Source: CAVVDY01 sp963819645
Lineage (GTDB): Bacteria > Acidobacteriota > Terriglobia > Terriglobales > Acidobacteriaceae
Assembly (NCBI GenBank): GCA_963819645.1
Contig: CAWFWZ010000005.1
Span: 1-64,000, forward strand
DNA length: 64,000 nt
Direction: 5' to 3'
In this document: piece after piece, positions 62,138-64,000 of the stretch
Numbering within the stretch: position 1 is the first letter of the stretch
How the letters are laid out: each line of letters starts with the position of its first letter
Translations under genes and position numbers: made by a program
The notes under the pieces: generated by a model
The model's input: only the letters and a program-made list of their open reading frames with translations
What the model was told of the DNA's origin: nothing
Databases searched by the model: none

Positions 62138-63526
62138 ATGGGTGCGCGTAACTTTGCCGGACGGGCAGGAATGGCTGCTAGCGTCGCGGTTCTACTAATC
62201 ATTCGGGTGGTCGCGACAGCCGGGCCGCAGGCAACGGCTCCTCCGGCCAGCGGAGTTGGAAAGTATAACGGTCCCGGTGGATGCGCAGCGAGTAACTGCC
62301 ACGGCAGTGTCAAACCTAAGAACGTTCCTGGAATCCAAATATCTCAGAACGAGTTCAGCATCTGGGCGACACAAGACAAACACGCGCGCGCCTACACGGT
62401 ACTTTCCAATCCGGTATCTATGCGGATGGGACAGATTCTGAAGATCGACGAACCTAACAAGTCCGAAAAATGCCTGGTTTGTCACGCACTCTATGTGCCT
62501 CCTGATTTACGGGCAACCACATTCCAGCTTGACGATGGTGTGAGTTGCGAAAACTGTCATGGGCCGGCAGTGGGATGGCTGGGTCCTCATACCACTGAAA
62601 GCTGGCAACATTACTCGGCCGCCGAGAAAAGCAAATACGGAATGTATGACACCCATGACCTGGTGAAGCGTTCCGAGAAGTGCATGAGCTGCCACGTGGG
62701 TACCGCTGAGAAACAAGTGGACCACCAGATGATTGCGGCGGGACATCCCGATCTTACCTTTGAGCTGGACTCGTTCAGTGCAGTAATGCCCAGACATTGG
62801 AAGGTAAATCGCGAACAGGACCAATGGATCGGTGTGCAGAGCTGGGCTATCGGTCAGGCGGTGCAACTGCGCGAGGCGCTGAATCGCCTGAGCCGCCGCG
62901 CTGCCGGGCCAAACTGGCCGGACTACGCCGAGCTTGATTGCTTCGCCTGCCACCATGCTTTGACTGCGCCAACGGATAGCTGGCGGCTTACAACCACTGA
63001 TTACTACCGCGGGCGCCGACCTGGGGTTGCCGCCTGGAACGCATCGCGTTACATCGTCTTCCGCTGGTTTGTCGGAGTAGTTGACCCGCAAGGTGGTGCG
63101 CGGTTGGATGCTGCAGTAAACAATGTCTCAGATTTAATCGGAAAGTGGGCAAGTCCGCAGGAGATTTCGACGGCTGCTCACGAGGCGGCCGGCGTTACTG
63201 AGCAGGTGCTTGAGAATCTGAAGGCACAGCAGTACAGCCAGGACCTGACAGCCCGTATCATGCTAGCCATTGCCTCCAATGGAAACGCGATTGCCGACGG
63301 CGGCGAGCGCGCGGCGGAGCAAGCTTACATGGCTCTGGATACGCTTTCGATTGCCTACACCGCAAACGGCAAGATTGGAAACGAGCAGGAACTTCGTGCT
63401 GCCGTAAACAGGCTGTATGCGCAGTTGCAGAATCCGTCGGCATACAACGCGCCGCAATTCCAGCAGCAACTACAGAAAATACAGGCGATGCTGCCGCACG
63501 CTTCATCGGCCCCTGCCGGACAATAA
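62138..63526 (+). CDS. Multiheme cytochrome c, cytochrome c554-like
   Basis: A 462-residue exported protein with signal peptide (GMAASVAVLLIIRVVATAG). The start of the mature protein reads GKYNGPGGCAASNCHGSVKP, a CX4CH heme site (Cys49, Cys54, His55). Four CXXCH follow: CLVCH, CENCHG, CMSCH, CFACHH. This is the cytochrome_C554 (c-prime) type used in nitrogen and sulfur respiration. The C-terminal 150 residues are helical and heme-free. It is divergent from the NuoEF operon and probably part of the same chain. Electron partner unknown. Confidence 0.88.
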   Translation: MGARNFAGRAGMAASVAVLLIIRVVATAGPQATAPPASGVGKYNGPGGCAASNCHGSVKPKNVPGIQISQNEFSIWATQDKHARAYTVLSNPVSMRMGQILKIDEPNKSEKCLVCHALYVPPDLRATTFQLDDGVSCENCHGPAVGWLGPHTTESWQHYSAAEKSKYGMYDTHDLVKRSEKCMSCHVGTAEKQVDHQMIAAGHPDLTFELDSFSAVMPRHWKVNREQDQWIGVQSWAIGQAVQLREALNRLSRRAAGPNWPDYAELDCFACHHALTAPTDSWRLTTTDYYRGRRPGVAAWNASRYIVFRWFVGVVDPQGGARLDAAVNNVSDLIGKWASPQEISTAAHEAAGVTEQVLENLKAQQYSQDLTARIMLAIASNGNAIADGGERAAEQAYMALDTLSIAYTANGKIGNEQELRAAVNRLYAQLQNPSAYNAPQFQQQLQKIQAMLPHASSAPAGQ

Positions 63527-63573
63527 TTCGCGAGCACTATTTATCGGTTGTTGTTGATTGGTACCAAATCAAA

Positions 63574-64000
63574 ATGGGATCAAGCGCAGCTCCAGGCACC
63601 GCGAAGATGATCGCCAGAACGGATACAGCCGAGTATCGGCGGCTGATGGAGCCCTACGCCGGACCGGTGCATCCCTGGCGCAAGTGGGGTCCCTACGTTG
63701 CCGAACGGTCGTGGGGAACTGTCCGCGAAGACTACAGCTCCGACGGGAACGCCTGGGAATACCTCAGCCACGATCAGGCGCGCAGCACCGCCTACAAATG
63801 GGGAGAGGATGCGATTGCAGGCATCTGCGATCGCTATCAGCTTCTGGTTTTTGGGTTTGCCTTTTGGAACGGCCGAGATCCCATTCTCAAGGAACGCATC
63901 TTCGGCCTCACCAACTCGGAAGGGAACCACGGCGAAGATGCCAAGGAATATTGGTTCTATCTCGACAACACTCCGACTCATAGTTATGCGCGGATGCTCT
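63574..64000 (+). CDS. Start of a GH63/MGH1-like glucosidase, 3' end off the window
   Basis: The first 142 residues are visible from ATG 63574. Family motifs: EPYAGPVHPWRKWGPYVAER, WGTVREDYSSDGNAWEYLSH, WGEDAIAGICDRYQLL, GRDPILKERIFGLTNSEGNH and YLDNTPTHSYARML. This matches the large (about 880 residue) MGH1-like GH63 glycosidases that cleave mannosylglycerate or related alpha-glucosides. The gene continues beyond position 64000. It begins 48 bases after the cytochrome gene; whether they are co-transcribed is unclear. Confidence 0.85.
   Translation, partial: MGSSAAPGTAKMIARTDTAEYRRLMEPYAGPVHPWRKWGPYVAERSWGTVREDYSSDGNAWEYLSHDQARSTAYKWGEDAIAGICDRYQLLVFGFAFWNGRDPILKERIFGLTNSEGNHGEDAKEYWFYLDNTPTHSYARML

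Overview
The window reads as two genomic pieces joined at about position 4530-4545. The first 4.5 kb is GC-rich. It carries a DEAD-box helicase, two small proteins of a type I associate with Planctomycetota (Isosphaeraceae), and the remains of a Bat-type (aerotolerance-like) BatC/BatD pair. The remaining 59.5 kb looks like a soil Acidobacteriota (Terriglobia-like) genome. The reasons are a seven-unit TIGR03803 surface protein, an MBG/Ig-like secreted giant, a zinc-finger-like CHH...CRFH protein, many short palindromic repeats, Tyr/Trp-rich secreted proteins with a shared GQT...DVQ tail, and multiheme cytochromes. The taxonomic assignments are inferences from protein style, not from marker genes. 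Neither an rRNA gene nor a clean tRNA gene was found.

Layout. 1-4540: planctomycete-like segment. 4483-5818 (minus): ArsR regulator, VOC protein and SRPBCC protein forming a small operon behind a near-consensus, apparently leaderless promoter. 5994-12067: propeller-like surface protein, small membrane protein, DHFR/RibD-like reductase, DHA2 multidrug transporter and Ste24-type M48 protease. 12068-18400: a repeat-rich zone with several palindromic families, a small coiled-coil protein, a repeat-invaded hypothetical gene, two overlapping tyrosine recombinases and a duplicated short ORF/RNA-like element. 18401-21996: RNase H, DUF2235 hydrolase, CpsB-type phosphatase and a small membrane protein. 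22153-40190: a complete exopolysaccharide locus with PglF/E/D/C-like enzymes (predicted diacetamido-sugar priming), Wza, Wzc, Wzx, Wzy-like proteins, glycosyltransferases and a possible glycosidase. 40337-45049: a repeat-built secreted protein. 45798-51395: secreted proteins, including three neighbours that share a C-terminal module. 51495-53397: ECF sigma/anti-sigma pair. 54072-55022: heme A synthase. 55706-61884 (minus): a tightly coupled four-gene electron-transfer operon (NuoE-NuoF fusion, a 2Fe-2S/4Fe-4S/double-cNMP/ferredoxin fusion, a membrane b-type-like protein, a decaheme cytochrome). A divergent cytochrome c554-like gene and the start of a GH63-like glucosidase follow.

The 55.7-63.5 kb electron-transfer cluster is the best candidate for an undescribed system. 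It looks like a soluble NADH-oxidising head wired through a cyclic-nucleotide-sensing iron-sulfur protein to membrane b heme and periplasmic multiheme cytochromes.

A quality caveat applies throughout. Around ten otherwise healthy genes are split by single reading-frame shifts at points where the family sequence clearly continues in another frame. This is more like residual indel errors in a long-read or metagenomic assembly than mass pseudogenisation. Genes affected are reported as one feature with the shift position given.
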